The notes: generated from the sequence alone by a model not told the origin. 50,382 nucleotides of DNA from Candidatus Gastranaerophilales bacterium (GCA_017415185.1 JAFQHZ010000003.1:1-50382); one strand, 5' to 3'. Positions 39,723 to 49,441 are shown, counted from the first letter of the stretch. A program made the numbers and translations.

Positions 39723-42719
39723 TTATTTTTTAGCACCAAAGATAATAATAGGCATATCGTTATCTTGAGCATATTTTCTTAAAAATTCTGGTATATCAGC
39801 GTATGATTTATCATAAGCAAAAACACCTTGCACTTTTGGTCTTGAAACAAGAATTTCGTTATAATTTCTACCAAAGCCTCTTTTGCCATTATGCATGTCA
39901 TTAAACACACCTAATAATTTATCTGCAAAATCTTTATCAATTTTTTCAACATCCGTCAAAGACTTGCAATCCTGTATTTCAATAAGTTTTTGATAATATT
40001 GCTCTGGAGTCATTCCTGTTGCTTTTTGAATTTTTTCAGGAATGAATTCACGAAAAAGCGTCCTATCACGCCTCCAAGCAGTCTTATCATCAAAAACATC
40101 TTTTCTTTGACCACGGAATAAATAATCTTGTTTTAATAATTCAATTGATTTACCATAGCCAGTTCCAAAATCTCTTTCATAACCAGCATGGATATCATTA
40201 GAATTAACATCCAAAATTAAGCCTTGTTTTCTAAAAACTCTGTATTCCTGCGGATTGATAAATGAAGTCGACAAAAGCGCCTCGTTATCAATAACCGAAA
40301 ATGTATCAAATTTGCTCATTTGTTCAGGTTCTTCTAGCGCATGAACCAAAGCGGTCCAATTTGCTTTTGTTGTGCCAGAAGCAAAACCATATTTTGTCAA
40401 ATCATCGTCTAAATCATCCATATAAACAACAGTATTATTGATGCCACCTAGACTTTTTTGAACGCCGCCTACAACTTCAGAAGCTTTTGGAATTGTTGTT
40501 TGAGGCAAAACAATTTGAGTTTGGTGCAATTTGTTAACATAACCATCAACTTTTGCACTCATTGCTTCAAGAGTCTTTTTGTGAGCATTAAAGAATGAAT
40601 CGCTCTTTTTAACAGATTTTAAATCGGCTTCGCATAATATTTTTGCCAATTCAAAAGTGTTAGAGTGCCTTGAATCAAAAGCAATGTCTTGTGCAATATT
40701 TTCAACAAGTTCCTTGCTTTTAGGGTCATTCAACTGTTGAAGCCAATTATGAGTTTTAACAAGTTCATATATTTTTAATTGTTGACTTTCTGGTAAATTC
40801 AATTTTTGAATAATATAAAATGCATCAAAAGCAGATTCAATTGGATGCGCAGGGTCACGAAGTCCTTCAACTTTTGTAATATCATGAAGCAAAGAAGCTA
40901 TTTCTAAAACTTTTTTGTCTTCTGATGATAATTTTTCGAATTTAGGATTAGAGCAAACTTCTTGCAACACTTTAAAAGTATGAACATCAAGCGTAAAAGC
41001 ATGTGTTTCATGTTGCGCTTTTTGGAACATTGTTCTAAGCTCTGGAATACCTTCTAATAGTTCATTTACGCTTGCGCTAAATTCTTTTGAACCGCCTTTA
41101 ATTGTAACAGTGTTTGCTGAAGAAGAAAATTTTTGAACCAAAGGACGCACTTCTTCAATAATCTTTTTAACTTGTGGAGATTCAATTTCTTTTAATTTAT
41201 CGCCATTATTAACATTAATTGGATAACCTTTTAAAATTCCATCTTTGATTTCAAAACCAAAATAATCCATAACTTGAGCTTTTTGGTTTTCGCTTAGCTT
41301 ATCAAGCTTTGCTTGAACATCCTGAACAAAAGAGTGTCTTGGATAATTCAATTCAAAAGAAATTTTGCTTAAATCAACCCCTTTTATGCTTTTTGCAACA
41401 TCATCCAAGCCTTTAGTAAAAGTTGTATGTTGAATTTTAGACAATGGCTTTGTATCAACACCGATTGATTTTGCCAATTTATCCATTAGTTTACAATATT
41501 CTTCTTGATTATTAGGCAACACAGGAGCAATATCCTTGCCGCTAGCAAAAACGCCAACATTTGAGCTAACAAGTCGTCTTAATAAATCTTTCTTTTGGGC
41601 GATATTTAATTCGTTTATATTTTTAACGCCATAAAAATCTCTAAATTGAACATAAACATCAAGACAACTATTATCAATACCTTGAAGCACTTCGCTTGGA
41701 GTTTCATTTAATATCTTTGATACTTCAACAGAATTCATTCCTTTAATATTGGTTAGATTCCTAATATCTGAGAATTTGATTTTTTTAAGAACATCAGGCT
41801 TTAATGAATCATAAAATTTTCTAGCTTTTCTATAATCATAGTTATCAAAATAACTCATTTTATGACCAAAATCAAAAACATCATTTAAAACTGTTCCTTT
41901 TTTTAAAGTTGAAAAATATTTTTCAACTTCAGCCACATCGTCAGCTGTAAAGTTTTTATATAAAGTTACAGGTCTATCTGAATGATGAGTTAAAATGCCG
42001 CAATTTCTTAACGTTTTATTTCTTAATTCCGTCATTGCAACAATTTCTTTAATTTGTGATTCAATTCCAAGATAAGTTGTTTCAGAAGTAGCTCTGTATT
42101 TTTCAATCATTTTAAAATAAGTCTCAAGCTCATCTTTAGAATAGTTTGTTCCAGCAAACTTTTTAAAATCATAATACGAAACATTTGCGCCTTTTGCCTT
42201 AAGACCAGATAAAATATTAAACAAATGAAGCGAATCTGGGTCGTTTCTCAAAGTATGACGCACAGCATCAACATCAGATTTATAAACATCAAAATCTGCT
42301 AATCTTGTCATCAAATCAGCATCGGTAATAGTTTTTTCATCAAAATCTAAATTTAATTTAACATCTTTTAATTTTTGCACTGCTTCATCAAAAAGTTTTC
42401 TAAAATCAACAGCTTCAGAAAATACTTTTTCTTCATTAAAAACTTTGCGATTATTTCTAATAATCTTTGATTCTTTTGCTTCTTGTATTATTTTTTTAAC
42501 TTTAGCAGGATTTTTAACGCAAGTATAAGCAACACTGGCCGCCAAACCGCCAAAATAAATCAATGTACCAATCTTTAAACCTTTTTTAAATCTAGATTTA
42601 AATTCGTCTTTTTTTAATTGCTTGTCATCAATGCTTGTTGTGGTTGTTTGCGAATTTAATCTTTGAATATAAGCCTGATTTGCTTGGCTTAGCGAGCTAA
42701 CTGGTATAATTTCTGCCAT
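39723..42719 (-). CDS. Large HD-domain protein, unknown
   Basis: The protein has 998 residues. One hydrophobic helix (about 50-70, IGTLIYFGGLAASVAYTCV) follows a basic segment. Residues 80-540 are helical with no family I recognise. An HD metal-dependent phosphohydrolase domain lies at about 570-680: H in HAFTLDVHTFKVL, the pair in SLLHDITK (about 611), and a later KTHNWLQQL helix. The C-terminal 250 residues are mixed alpha/beta with SGTTKANWTALVHAL and D-I-H-A-G-Y-E-R-D-F-G-T-G-Y-G. The HD part suggests hydrolysis of a nucleotide or phosphate ester. The start is set by weak GAGAGA before the ATG. It is convergent with the ParB-fold gene, stop to stop. Confidence 0.65.
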   Translation of the reverse strand: MAEIIPVSSLSQANQAYIQRLNSQTTTTSIDDKQLKKDEFKSRFKKGLKIGTLIYFGGLAASVAYTCVKNPAKVKKIIQEAKESKIIRNNRKVFNEEKVFSEAVDFRKLFDEAVQKLKDVKLNLDFDEKTITDADLMTRLADFDVYKSDVDAVRHTLRNDPDSLHLFNILSGLKAKGANVSYYDFKKFAGTNYSKDELETYFKMIEKYRATSETTYLGIESQIKEIVAMTELRNKTLRNCGILTHHSDRPVTLYKNFTADDVAEVEKYFSTLKKGTVLNDVFDFGHKMSYFDNYDYRKARKFYDSLKPDVLKKIKFSDIRNLTNIKGMNSVEVSKILNETPSEVLQGIDNSCLDVYVQFRDFYGVKNINELNIAQKKDLLRRLVSSNVGVFASGKDIAPVLPNNQEEYCKLMDKLAKSIGVDTKPLSKIQHTTFTKGLDDVAKSIKGVDLSKISFELNYPRHSFVQDVQAKLDKLSENQKAQVMDYFGFEIKDGILKGYPINVNNGDKLKEIESPQVKKIIEEVRPLVQKFSSSANTVTIKGGSKEFSASVNELLEGIPELRTMFQKAQHETHAFTLDVHTFKVLQEVCSNPKFEKLSSEDKKVLEIASLLHDITKVEGLRDPAHPIESAFDAFYIIQKLNLPESQQLKIYELVKTHNWLQQLNDPKSKELVENIAQDIAFDSRHSNTFELAKILCEADLKSVKKSDSFFNAHKKTLEAMSAKVDGYVNKLHQTQIVLPQTTIPKASEVVGGVQKSLGGINNTVVYMDDLDDDLTKYGFASGTTKANWTALVHALEEPEQMSKFDTFSVIDNEALLSTSFINPQEYRVFRKQGLILDVNSNDIHAGYERDFGTGYGKSIELLKQDYLFRGQRKDVFDDKTAWRRDRTLFREFIPEKIQKATGMTPEQYYQKLIEIQDCKSLTDVEKIDKDFADKLLGVFNDMHNGKRGFGRNYNEILVSRPKVQGVFAYDKSYADIPEFLRKYAQDNDMPIIIFGAKK

Positions 42720-42789
42720 ACTTTTCTCTCAACAATGTGTTTAATATATTATTAAAAACATTTTTTGAAAAAAAATTGCCAACAAAAAA

Positions 42790-42876
42790 CAGAGATGAAG
42801 GGATTCGAACCCTTGGCGGAGTCGCCCCCGCACAGTCGTTCCAGGACTGCACCTTAAACCACTCGGACACATCTCT
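42790..42876 (-). tRNA. tRNA-Ser (GGA)
   Basis: The gene is read leftward from 42876. The acceptor stem AGAGATG pairs fully with CATCTCT, the discriminator is G and the anticodon loop CTGGAAC has GGA. There is a long variable arm typical of serine tRNAs, and the T arm has TTCGAAT. The 3' CCA is not encoded, unlike the tRNA-Ile gene. Confidence 0.96.
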
Positions 42877-42911
42877 GTATATTTTTATAATATCATAACA
42901 AACTAAGCTGT

Positions 42912-43664
42912 CTATTTGTTTGTTAATTTTTTAGCCTTGCGCCATAATTCATCATATTCTTCAAAAGTTAGCTCATTCAATGGCTTAGAGCAAAGTTCTT
43001 CTAGTTTATTAAATCTTTTTGTAAATTTAGCATTAGCCTTTGACAAAGCAACCTCAGGATCAATTTTATTCCATCTTGCAATATTTACAAGCGCAAATAA
43101 AATATCTCCAAATTCGTCTTCTTTATCTTCTTGAGCTTGAGCTTCTTGAAATTCTTTAATTTCAGAATAAAAACAATCCAAAAGCTGCTGATAATTTTGC
43201 CATTCAAAACCTGCTCGCACAGCTTTTTTTGATATTTTCATTGCTTTTAATAAAGCAGGAAGATTAGGGATTCCATCAAGAGTTCTTTTTCTATCTTTCT
43301 TTTCTTCAAGCTTTAATTTTTCCCAATTTTGCAAAATTATTTCTGTATCATTTGTTTTTAATTCACCAAAAACATGCGGATGGCGATGAATCAATTTATC
43401 ATTAAGCATTTTAGCAACATCTTGAATATCGAATTCATTGTTGTCTTTTGCTATCTGCGATTGCAAAACAACTTGCAACAAAACATCTCCCAATTCTTCT
43501 TTCAAATGTTCAATATTTCCTTCGTCAATCGCCTCAGCGGCTTCATAAGCTTCTTCAAGCATGTTTTGTCTAATTGATTGATGGGTCTGCTGCCTATCCC
43601 ATTCACATCCTTCAGGAGAACGCAAAATTGCAATTGTTTTAATTAATTCGTCTAAATAATTCAT
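42912..43664 (-). CDS. mazG: Nucleoside triphosphate pyrophosphohydrolase
   Basis: MazG hydrolyses NTPs to NMPs and PPi and cleans the nucleotide pool. The 250-residue protein has the tandem two-domain form. The N-terminal domain has CEWDRQQTHQSI, the metal-binding EEAYEAAEAI and the EELGDVLLQVV helix. The C-terminal domain repeats this with E-I-K-E-F-Q-E-A and DEFGDILFALVNIARW. Its start overlaps the hisG stop by one base, so the two are coupled. In other bacteria MazG often lies near histidine or stress genes. Confidence 0.94.
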   Translation of the reverse strand: MNYLDELIKTIAILRSPEGCEWDRQQTHQSIRQNMLEEAYEAAEAIDEGNIEHLKEELGDVLLQVVLQSQIAKDNNEFDIQDVAKMLNDKLIHRHPHVFGELKTNDTEIILQNWEKLKLEEKKDRKRTLDGIPNLPALLKAMKISKKAVRAGFEWQNYQQLLDCFYSEIKEFQEAQAQEDKEDEFGDILFALVNIARWNKIDPEVALSKANAKFTKRFNKLEELCSKPLNELTFEEYDELWRKAKKLTNK

Positions 43665-44533
43665 TATTTCACCATTTGATCAACGCTTAAAATTAATATT
43701 CCTTCTCCGCCAATTGATTTTAAATTATCAATAGCATCATAAACTTTATCCTCATCAACCGTAACATGGATTACAACTTTAGTTTCGTCGTTATGCATAG
43801 GAATAACAGTTGGACAAGAAAGACCTGGAAGGAATTTTTTAACTTCTTCTATTTTATCTTTTGGAATATGAACCATCAAATATTTTTTATTTTTCGCATC
43901 CAAAACAGAATCAATCGCACGAATTAAAGAACGAAGTTTAATTTGTTTTTCCGCTTCTAAATCAGGTCTTGCACAAAGAACTGTTGAAGAAGATAAAATT
44001 TTATCAATAATTTTTAATCTATTAGATTTTAAAGTTGTGCCAGTTGAAGTTATATCAATCACACAATCGCAAAAACCAAGAGAAGGAGTTATTTCAACAG
44101 CACCCATTATTTCAGAAACCTTTGCATTTTTTCCTAGTTTTTTGAAATAATTTTTTGCAATATTAGGAAAAGATGTTGCAACTCTAATATCATTAGGCAT
44201 TTGAGAAACATCTTCAATATTCAATTCTTCAGGAATTGCAACAACCATGTCGCATTTTCCAAAAGAAAATTCTTTTACGATATCAAGCTCAATTTCTTTT
44301 TCAACGATAATGTCTTTGCCCGTAAAACCAATATCAGCAACCTTTGAATCCAAAAAATTTGGAATATCAGCCGCACGAACGAATATAAGCTGAAATTTCT
44401 TATCCTTAGTTTCTAATTTTAAACATCTTTCGTCTTTAGAATCCAAGTTTAATCCAGCATCGTTTAATAATTCATATATTTTTTGAGACAATCTGCCTTT
44501 GTTTGGTAGTGCGATTTTTAAAATTTCACCCAT
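43664..44533 (-). CDS. hisG: ATP phosphoribosyltransferase, long form
   Basis: HisG catalyses the first step of histidine synthesis, ATP plus PRPP to phosphoribosyl-ATP. The protein has 289 residues, the long form. The catalytic part (1-about 210) has ALPNKGRLSQ and the PRPP loop CDCVIDITSTGTTLK. The C-terminal ACT-like domain (about 215-289) begins near P-K-D-K-I-E-E-V and is the site of histidine feedback inhibition in this class, so no HisZ is needed. No other his genes lie in the window. AAGGGAAA precedes the ATG. Confidence 0.94.
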   Translation of the reverse strand: MGEILKIALPNKGRLSQKIYELLNDAGLNLDSKDERCLKLETKDKKFQLIFVRAADIPNFLDSKVADIGFTGKDIIVEKEIELDIVKEFSFGKCDMVVAIPEELNIEDVSQMPNDIRVATSFPNIAKNYFKKLGKNAKVSEIMGAVEITPSLGFCDCVIDITSTGTTLKSNRLKIIDKILSSSTVLCARPDLEAEKQIKLRSLIRAIDSVLDAKNKKYLMVHIPKDKIEEVKKFLPGLSCPTVIPMHNDETKVVIHVTVDEDKVYDAIDNLKSIGGEGILILSVDQMVK

Positions 44534-44636
44534 TGTTAATTTCCCTTTTTTCTTAATATTAGCATAAATTTTGTTACTTTACTTAAAGTGTTTTTTATAT
44601 AGAATGAAACAGTATTATAGTTTAACAGAGGAAAAT

Positions 44637-45956
44637 ATGGAACATTTACACGAATTGGTTTCTCAAAACGCGGTAATGGTTTCAACAATTATTTTAATTG
44701 TTGCATACATTTTTATTGCTTGGGAAAAAATTTCTAAAGTTACAATTGCCCTTTTGGGTGGTTCTTTAACTTTATTCTTAGGTTTATTAGCAACAGAAAA
44801 AACTCACGAAAATTTAGCTCAATATTTTATTTCATTTGTTGATTTTAATGTAATTTTCTTACTTGTTTCAATGATGATAGTGGTTCACATCGCAGCTCAA
44901 TCAGGCATGTTTACTTGGCTAGCAAATGAAATTTTAAAGAAAACCAAAGGTAAACCAAAAATGGTTTTAGTAGCATTAGCAGTATTTACTGCTGTTGCTT
45001 CAGCATTTTTAGATAACGTTACAACAGTTATTCTTGTTATGCCAATTACATTTGCTGCTTGTAAATTATTAGACATCAACCCAATTCCATTTTTAATTAC
45101 AGAAATTTTCTGTTCAAACATCGGTGGAACTGCAACTTTAATTGGTGATCCACCAAATATCATTATTGGTTCAGCTGCAGGCTTATCATTTATGGATTTC
45201 GTTAGAGAATTAACGCTTCCAGTGTGTTTTATTATGCTTGTTGTAGTAACTTTAATGGTATTCATTTACAGAAAAGATTTGAAATCTTCACCTGAAAAAA
45301 TGGAGCTTGTTTCAAAAATCGATAATTCAGGAACTATTACAGATAAAAAATTAGCTATTAGGGCTGGTATTGTTTTAGGTCTTGTTGTACTTGGTTTTGT
45401 AACACACGATATTACACACATCCCAACATTTTTAGTTGCAATGATGGGTGCAGCATTTTTAATGATTTTTGAAAAACCTGAAAAAATCTTGGTTGAAGTA
45501 GAATGGAATACAATTTTCTTCTTCGTTGGCTTATTTATCATCATTGGCGGTTTTGAACATGCCGGCGGTATTGAAATTATGGCTAATTGGCTATTAGAGG
45601 TTACAAAAGGCTCACAAGAAGCAACTTCAATGCTTATTCTTTGGGCTTCAGGTATTTTATCAGGCATAATCGATAACATTCCATACACTGCAACAATGGC
45701 CCCAATGATAGCTTCGATTGAAACAATTAAAGGAACAGATTATGTTACACCATTATGGTGGTCATTAGCACTTGGCGCATGCTTAGGCGGAAATATGACA
45801 ATGATTGGTGCTGCTGCAAACGTTATTGTAACCGAAAATGCGCACAAAGCAGGTCATAAAATTTCATTTATGTATTTCTTAAAATATGGTATCATTGTTA
45901 CTATGATATCTTTGGCGATATCAACAGTGTATGTATATTTAAGATATTTAAAATAA
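44637..45956 (+). CDS. ArsB/NhaD-type ion transporter
   Basis: This is a polytopic transporter of the ion transporter superfamily, 439 residues and about eleven helices. Diagnostic segments are SAFLDNVTTVILVMPIT, SNIGGTATLIGDPPNIIIG and the inverted-repeat counterpart SGIIDNIPYTATMAPMI, then GGNMTMIGAAANVIV. These two re-entrant halves are shared by NhaD sodium/proton antiporters, ArsB arsenite pumps and P-protein permeases; sequence does not settle the substrate. No arsR or arsC lies nearby, which weakens the arsenite option. I chose the ATG at 44637, with AGAGGA five bases before it, over an upstream in-frame start. Confidence 0.85.
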   Translation: MEHLHELVSQNAVMVSTIILIVAYIFIAWEKISKVTIALLGGSLTLFLGLLATEKTHENLAQYFISFVDFNVIFLLVSMMIVVHIAAQSGMFTWLANEILKKTKGKPKMVLVALAVFTAVASAFLDNVTTVILVMPITFAACKLLDINPIPFLITEIFCSNIGGTATLIGDPPNIIIGSAAGLSFMDFVRELTLPVCFIMLVVVTLMVFIYRKDLKSSPEKMELVSKIDNSGTITDKKLAIRAGIVLGLVVLGFVTHDITHIPTFLVAMMGAAFLMIFEKPEKILVEVEWNTIFFFVGLFIIIGGFEHAGGIEIMANWLLEVTKGSQEATSMLILWASGILSGIIDNIPYTATMAPMIASIETIKGTDYVTPLWWSLALGACLGGNMTMIGAAANVIVTENAHKAGHKISFMYFLKYGIIVTMISLAISTVYVYLRYLK

Positions 45957-47024
45957 ATGATAATTTCAGATAACGAAAATAATAAAAATACAAAGGCACT
46001 TAAAGAGGGGCAAAATCCTGATTTAAGTGCCTCTTGCATAAATAACGAAGAATGTTTTGAAAAAAATATCCGCCCATTAACTTTTGATGATTATATTGGA
46101 CAAAGCGCAATTAAAGAAACGCTCAAAATTTCAATTGAAGCAAGCAAAAAAAGAAATACACACCTAGACCATTTGCTTTTTTATGGACCACCGGGGCTAG
46201 GTAAAACCACTCTTGCTGGAATTATAGCTAATGAATTAGGAACATCAATCAAAATCACTTCTGCTCCAAGTATTGAAAGGCCAAGAGATATTATTGGAAT
46301 TTTAATGCAAATGAAAGAAGGAGAAGTTTTATTTATTGATGAAATCCATCGTTTAAATAAAATTGCAGAAGAAATCCTTTATCCTGCTATGGAAGATTTT
46401 TCAATTGATTTAACAACTGGAAAATCTCAATCAGTAAAAACAATGAGAATTCCAATCCCTAAATTCACTTTAATTGGAGCAACAACAAAAGCAGGTTCTT
46501 TATCTGGCCCGCTTCGTGATAGATTTGGGATAATTCACAGATTAGAATTTTATACCCCCGAAGAATTAACAACAATTGTCAAAAGAACAGCCAGCATATT
46601 AGAATTTGATATCGATGAAGATGGCGCAAAAATAATAGCCGAGCGCTCTCGTTGCACTCCAAGAATTGCAAATCGATTGGTTAAAAGATGTGCCGATTGG
46701 GCAATTGTTAAATCAAATGGAAAAATTACAAAATCTGTTGCGCTTGATGCTCTTAATGCTCTTGAAATTGATGAGCTTGGGCTAGATATTACAGACAGAG
46801 CCCTACTTCGTTTGATGATTGAATCATTTGATGGTCGTCCTGTTGGAATTGAAACTCTTGCTGTTGCGCTAGGTGAAGATATTAGAACAATTGAAGATGT
46901 ATATGAGCCATATTTAATTCAAAAAGGCTTAATTGCAAGAACTCCAAGGGGAAGAAAAGTTACAAATTCAGCATATAAACACTTAGGCATTCAAAACAAC
47001 AACTATCAACTAGATTTATTTTAA
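45957..47024 (+). CDS. ruvB: Holliday junction branch migration helicase RuvB
   Basis: RuvB is the hexameric AAA+ motor that drives branch migration with RuvA. The 355-residue protein has Walker A GPPGLGKTT, SAPSIERPRDI, Walker B LFIDEIHRLN, sensor FTLIGATTKAGSLSGPLRDRFG with the arginine finger, and the C-terminal winged helix with IARTPRGRKVT. The ATG follows the transporter stop without a gap. The first 38 residues are an unusual Asn/Ser-rich extension. Their coding DNA holds an 11-bp inverted repeat (45994-46004 with 46022-46032). No ruvA or ruvC is in the window. Confidence 0.95.
   Translation: MIISDNENNKNTKALKEGQNPDLSASCINNEECFEKNIRPLTFDDYIGQSAIKETLKISIEASKKRNTHLDHLLFYGPPGLGKTTLAGIIANELGTSIKITSAPSIERPRDIIGILMQMKEGEVLFIDEIHRLNKIAEEILYPAMEDFSIDLTTGKSQSVKTMRIPIPKFTLIGATTKAGSLSGPLRDRFGIIHRLEFYTPEELTTIVKRTASILEFDIDEDGAKIIAERSRCTPRIANRLVKRCADWAIVKSNGKITKSVALDALNALEIDELGLDITDRALLRLMIESFDGRPVGIETLAVALGEDIRTIEDVYEPYLIQKGLIARTPRGRKVTNSAYKHLGIQNNNYQLDLF
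45994..46032 (+). repeat. 11-bp inverted repeat within the 5' end of ruvB
   Basis: AGGCACTTAAA at 45994-46004 is repeated inverted as TTTAAGTGCCT at 46022-46032, with a 17-base loop. It lies 37 bases into the coding sequence and could form a hairpin in the mRNA near the ribosome entry site. No T-run follows, so it is not a standard terminator. Confidence 0.6.
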
Positions 47025-47083
47025 ATTATAAAAAAATAATTAAGAAAACTATTAAATTTTAATTTTAGCTTTAAGATATTATT

Positions 47084-48124
47084 ATGAAATACAAAGATTA
47101 TTATGAAATATTAGGCGTATCAAGAAGCGCTACACAACAAGAAATTAAATCTGCTTTTAGAAAATTAGCAAGAAAATTTCATCCTGACGTTAATAAATCA
47201 TCAGGCGCACAAGAAAAATTCAAAGACATAAACGAAGCTTATGAAGTTTTAGGGGATGAAACAAAAAGAAAAAGATATGACCAGCTGGGCTCTGCTTGGT
47301 CTTCTGGAGCTGATTTCAATGTTCCACCTGGGTTTGAAGGATTTAATTTTTCAAACTTTGGCGGCGGACAAAGCGCAGGCGGTTTTTCAGACTTTTTCTC
47401 TGCAATTTTTGGAGATATGATGGGTTCTTCCATGGGTGGAAATCGAAGCTATAATCAAGGTTTTTCTTCAAACTTTGGCGATTTTTCTCAATTCAATCAA
47501 GGAGCACAAAGAAAAAGCTCAGCTCATCAAAAACCACAAAAAGACGAATCATTAGACATAATTCAAAATGTTATTTTGTCATTAGACGATATTATTAATA
47601 CACCCAAAAAAACCGTTACAATAACAGGCTATCAACCTTGCTCTGTTTGTCATGGTTCAAGACAAGGTTTTTGCTCAAATTGTTCAGGAACAGGAATTGA
47701 AAAAATTACCAAAAACATAACTTTTCAAGTTCCAAAATTTGTTAAAGACGGGCAAAAAATTCGTCTTAAAGGCGAAGGCAAAAAAGACGGCTATGGCAAA
47801 GTTGGAGATGTTTATTTAACTGTTAAAATTCAAGATAGCGAATATGAAATTAACGGTTCAAATTTAATTAAAGATGTTGAATTATTGCCTTATGAAGCTG
47901 TTTTAGGATGCGAAAAGCTAATTAAAACGCCATCAGGAAACATTAAAGTTAAATTCCCACCAAAAATGTCTTCTGGGAAAAAATTAAGACTTAAAGAATT
48001 AGGGCTTCCTTCAAAAGATGGCAAAAAGGGCGATTTTGAAGCAAGAGTTAAAATAGTAATTCCGCAAGAATTATCAAAAGAAGCACTAGAGCTTTACGAA
48101 AAACTTAAAAAATTAAATTCATAA
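47084..48124 (+). CDS. dnaJ: DnaJ-family co-chaperone with a half zinc finger
   Basis: This is an Hsp40 co-chaperone of DnaK, 346 residues. The J domain (1-about 68) has [17 protein letters not shown], the HPD tripeptide and [13 protein letters not shown] Gly/Phe/Ser/Asn-rich region runs from about 80 to 155. Only two of the usual four C-x-x-C-x-G units remain, CSVCHGS and CSNCSGTG near 186-203, so there is one zinc site at most. The C-terminal client-binding domains follow, with [17 protein letters not shown] and [12 protein letters not shown]. It is intermediate between DnaJ (type A) and CbpA (type B). No Shine-Dalgarno is visible; TAAGAT ends six bases before the ATG. dnaK and grpE are not in the window. 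Confidence 0.88.
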   Translation: MKYKDYYEILGVSRSATQQEIKSAFRKLARKFHPDVNKSSGAQEKFKDINEAYEVLGDETKRKRYDQLGSAWSSGADFNVPPGFEGFNFSNFGGGQSAGGFSDFFSAIFGDMMGSSMGGNRSYNQGFSSNFGDFSQFNQGAQRKSSAHQKPQKDESLDIIQNVILSLDDIINTPKKTVTITGYQPCSVCHGSRQGFCSNCSGTGIEKITKNITFQVPKFVKDGQKIRLKGEGKKDGYGKVGDVYLTVKIQDSEYEINGSNLIKDVELLPYEAVLGCEKLIKTPSGNIKVKFPPKMSSGKKLRLKELGLPSKDGKKGDFEARVKIVIPQELSKEALELYEKLKKLNS

Positions 48125-48187
48125 ATATATTTAACATTCTTTTCTTTTCTTATACTTTCGACTATTATTAATGTATTAAGATAACTG

Positions 48188-48193
48188 TATAAT
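48188..48193 (+). promoter_or_regulatory. -10 box of the VKOR-DsbA gene
   Basis: TATAAT directly preceded by CTG lies 36 bases before the ATG at 48230. AGAGGAAAG in the leader is the ribosome site. Confidence 0.55.
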
Positions 48194-48229
48194 ATACATA
48201 AGAATAACTGTTTAATAGAGGAAAGCAAA

Positions 48230-49441
48230 ATGAATGATTTAAAATTCGATAAAGTACGTTTTTGGATAATTCTGGTTCTTGCATTAATTGGAATTGGTTT
48301 ATGCGTTGAATTGGGATATATTTTCTACAAAACAAATTTTTTAACCCAATATGCTCCAAGCTTTTGTGCTGTTTCAGAATTAATTGATTGTGATGGCGTT
48401 GCAGAATCTTCTTATGCACTTTCAATGGGTGTTCCAAACGCTCTTTGGGGGTTAATTTTATATGCAATAGTCATTTTTCTTTTATTTGTTGATAGAATTC
48501 AAGCAAAATTTAAAAACACAATTTTTGACGTATTTAAAAATCCAAGATGTTATATTGCATTTTTAGGATTATTATCATTCGCAATTTCAATGGTTTTGGC
48601 TTTCATTTCTATATTTGAAATCAAAAAAATATGCGCATTATGCTTTGTAACATATTTCATAAATTTATTTATTGCATACAGCGCAAAACACAAAGGATTT
48701 TTCTTTATGGAAGACATCCTTACAACAATTTATGATTTTATTGCAGGAGCAAAGAAGTATTTTGCATTATTCATCATTGTTTTAATTGCTTTTGTTTCAA
48801 CATTATTTTATTTAAATGATTCATTGATTTTTTCTCCAAAACTTAAAAAGCAAAAAACACAAAAAGAATTCTTTGAAGCAAGAAAAAATAAATATGCAGT
48901 TGCAGGAAATATCTTAGGAAACAAAGACGCAAAAGTTGTTATAAACGTTTATAGCGATTATAATTGCCCATTTTGCAAAGTCGTAAACATAATGCTTCAC
49001 AAAGCTGCAAAAGAAAGAGACATTCTTGTTAATGAAATAAATTATCCACTTGATATAACTTGCAACAAAAAAATTGGCTCAACTCTAGGTGGACACGAAA
49101 CATCTTGTATGTTTGCAAAATATGCTCTAGCTGCCAAAAAACAAAATGCCTTTTGGGCAGCAGCAAACGTTTTATTCTATGAAAATCCTTACGATATAAA
49201 CGATTTGTTTAACAAAATAAGCAAAGCAAACGTATATATTAATGCTCAAAAATTCGTAGAAGACATAAAAAGCAAAGAAATCGAAGAAGAATTGCAAAAA
49301 GATATCGAGCTTGGATATTCAAAAGCAATCAAAGGAACTCCAATTATAGAAATCAATGGAATAATAGTTAAAGAAGGCATGATGCATTATGATGAACTAT
49401 TAAACGAAATTGATTTAGCACAAAAAAGAGCAACAAAATAA
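48230..49441 (+). CDS. VKOR-DsbA fusion, disulfide bond formation
   Basis: The protein has 403 residues. The N-terminal half (about 10-160) is a bacterial vitamin K epoxide reductase domain with helices, the loop cysteines C46 and C54 and the C135-A-L-C138 pair that reduces quinone. A further helix near 178-198 leads to a periplasmic DsbA-like thioredoxin domain with C246-P-F-C249 and the cis-proline loop GTPIIEING (about 369-377). The fusion oxidises cysteines of exported proteins and passes electrons to quinone, replacing DsbA plus DsbB. Similar fusions with a thioredoxin-like domain are known in cyanobacteria. The cysteine-rich pseudopilin at 21696 is a possible client. Confidence 0.92.
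   Translation: MNDLKFDKVRFWIILVLALIGIGLCVELGYIFYKTNFLTQYAPSFCAVSELIDCDGVAESSYALSMGVPNALWGLILYAIVIFLLFVDRIQAKFKNTIFDVFKNPRCYIAFLGLLSFAISMVLAFISIFEIKKICALCFVTYFINLFIAYSAKHKGFFFMEDILTTIYDFIAGAKKYFALFIIVLIAFVSTLFYLNDSLIFSPKLKKQKTQKEFFEARKNKYAVAGNILGNKDAKVVINVYSDYNCPFCKVVNIMLHKAAKERDILVNEINYPLDITCNKKIGSTLGGHETSCMFAKYALAAKKQNAFWAAANVLFYENPYDINDLFNKISKANVYINAQKFVEDIKSKEIEEELQKDIELGYSKAIKGTPIIEINGIIVKEGMMHYDELLNEIDLAQKRATK

Noticed and set aside
43664-44533. A histidine operon
   Set aside because: hisG is coupled to mazG only; no other his gene or leader with histidine codons is visible.
44637-45956. Calling the transporter an arsenite pump
   Set aside because: The re-entrant motifs are shared by NhaD, ArsB and related permeases and no arsR, arsA or arsC gene is nearby.
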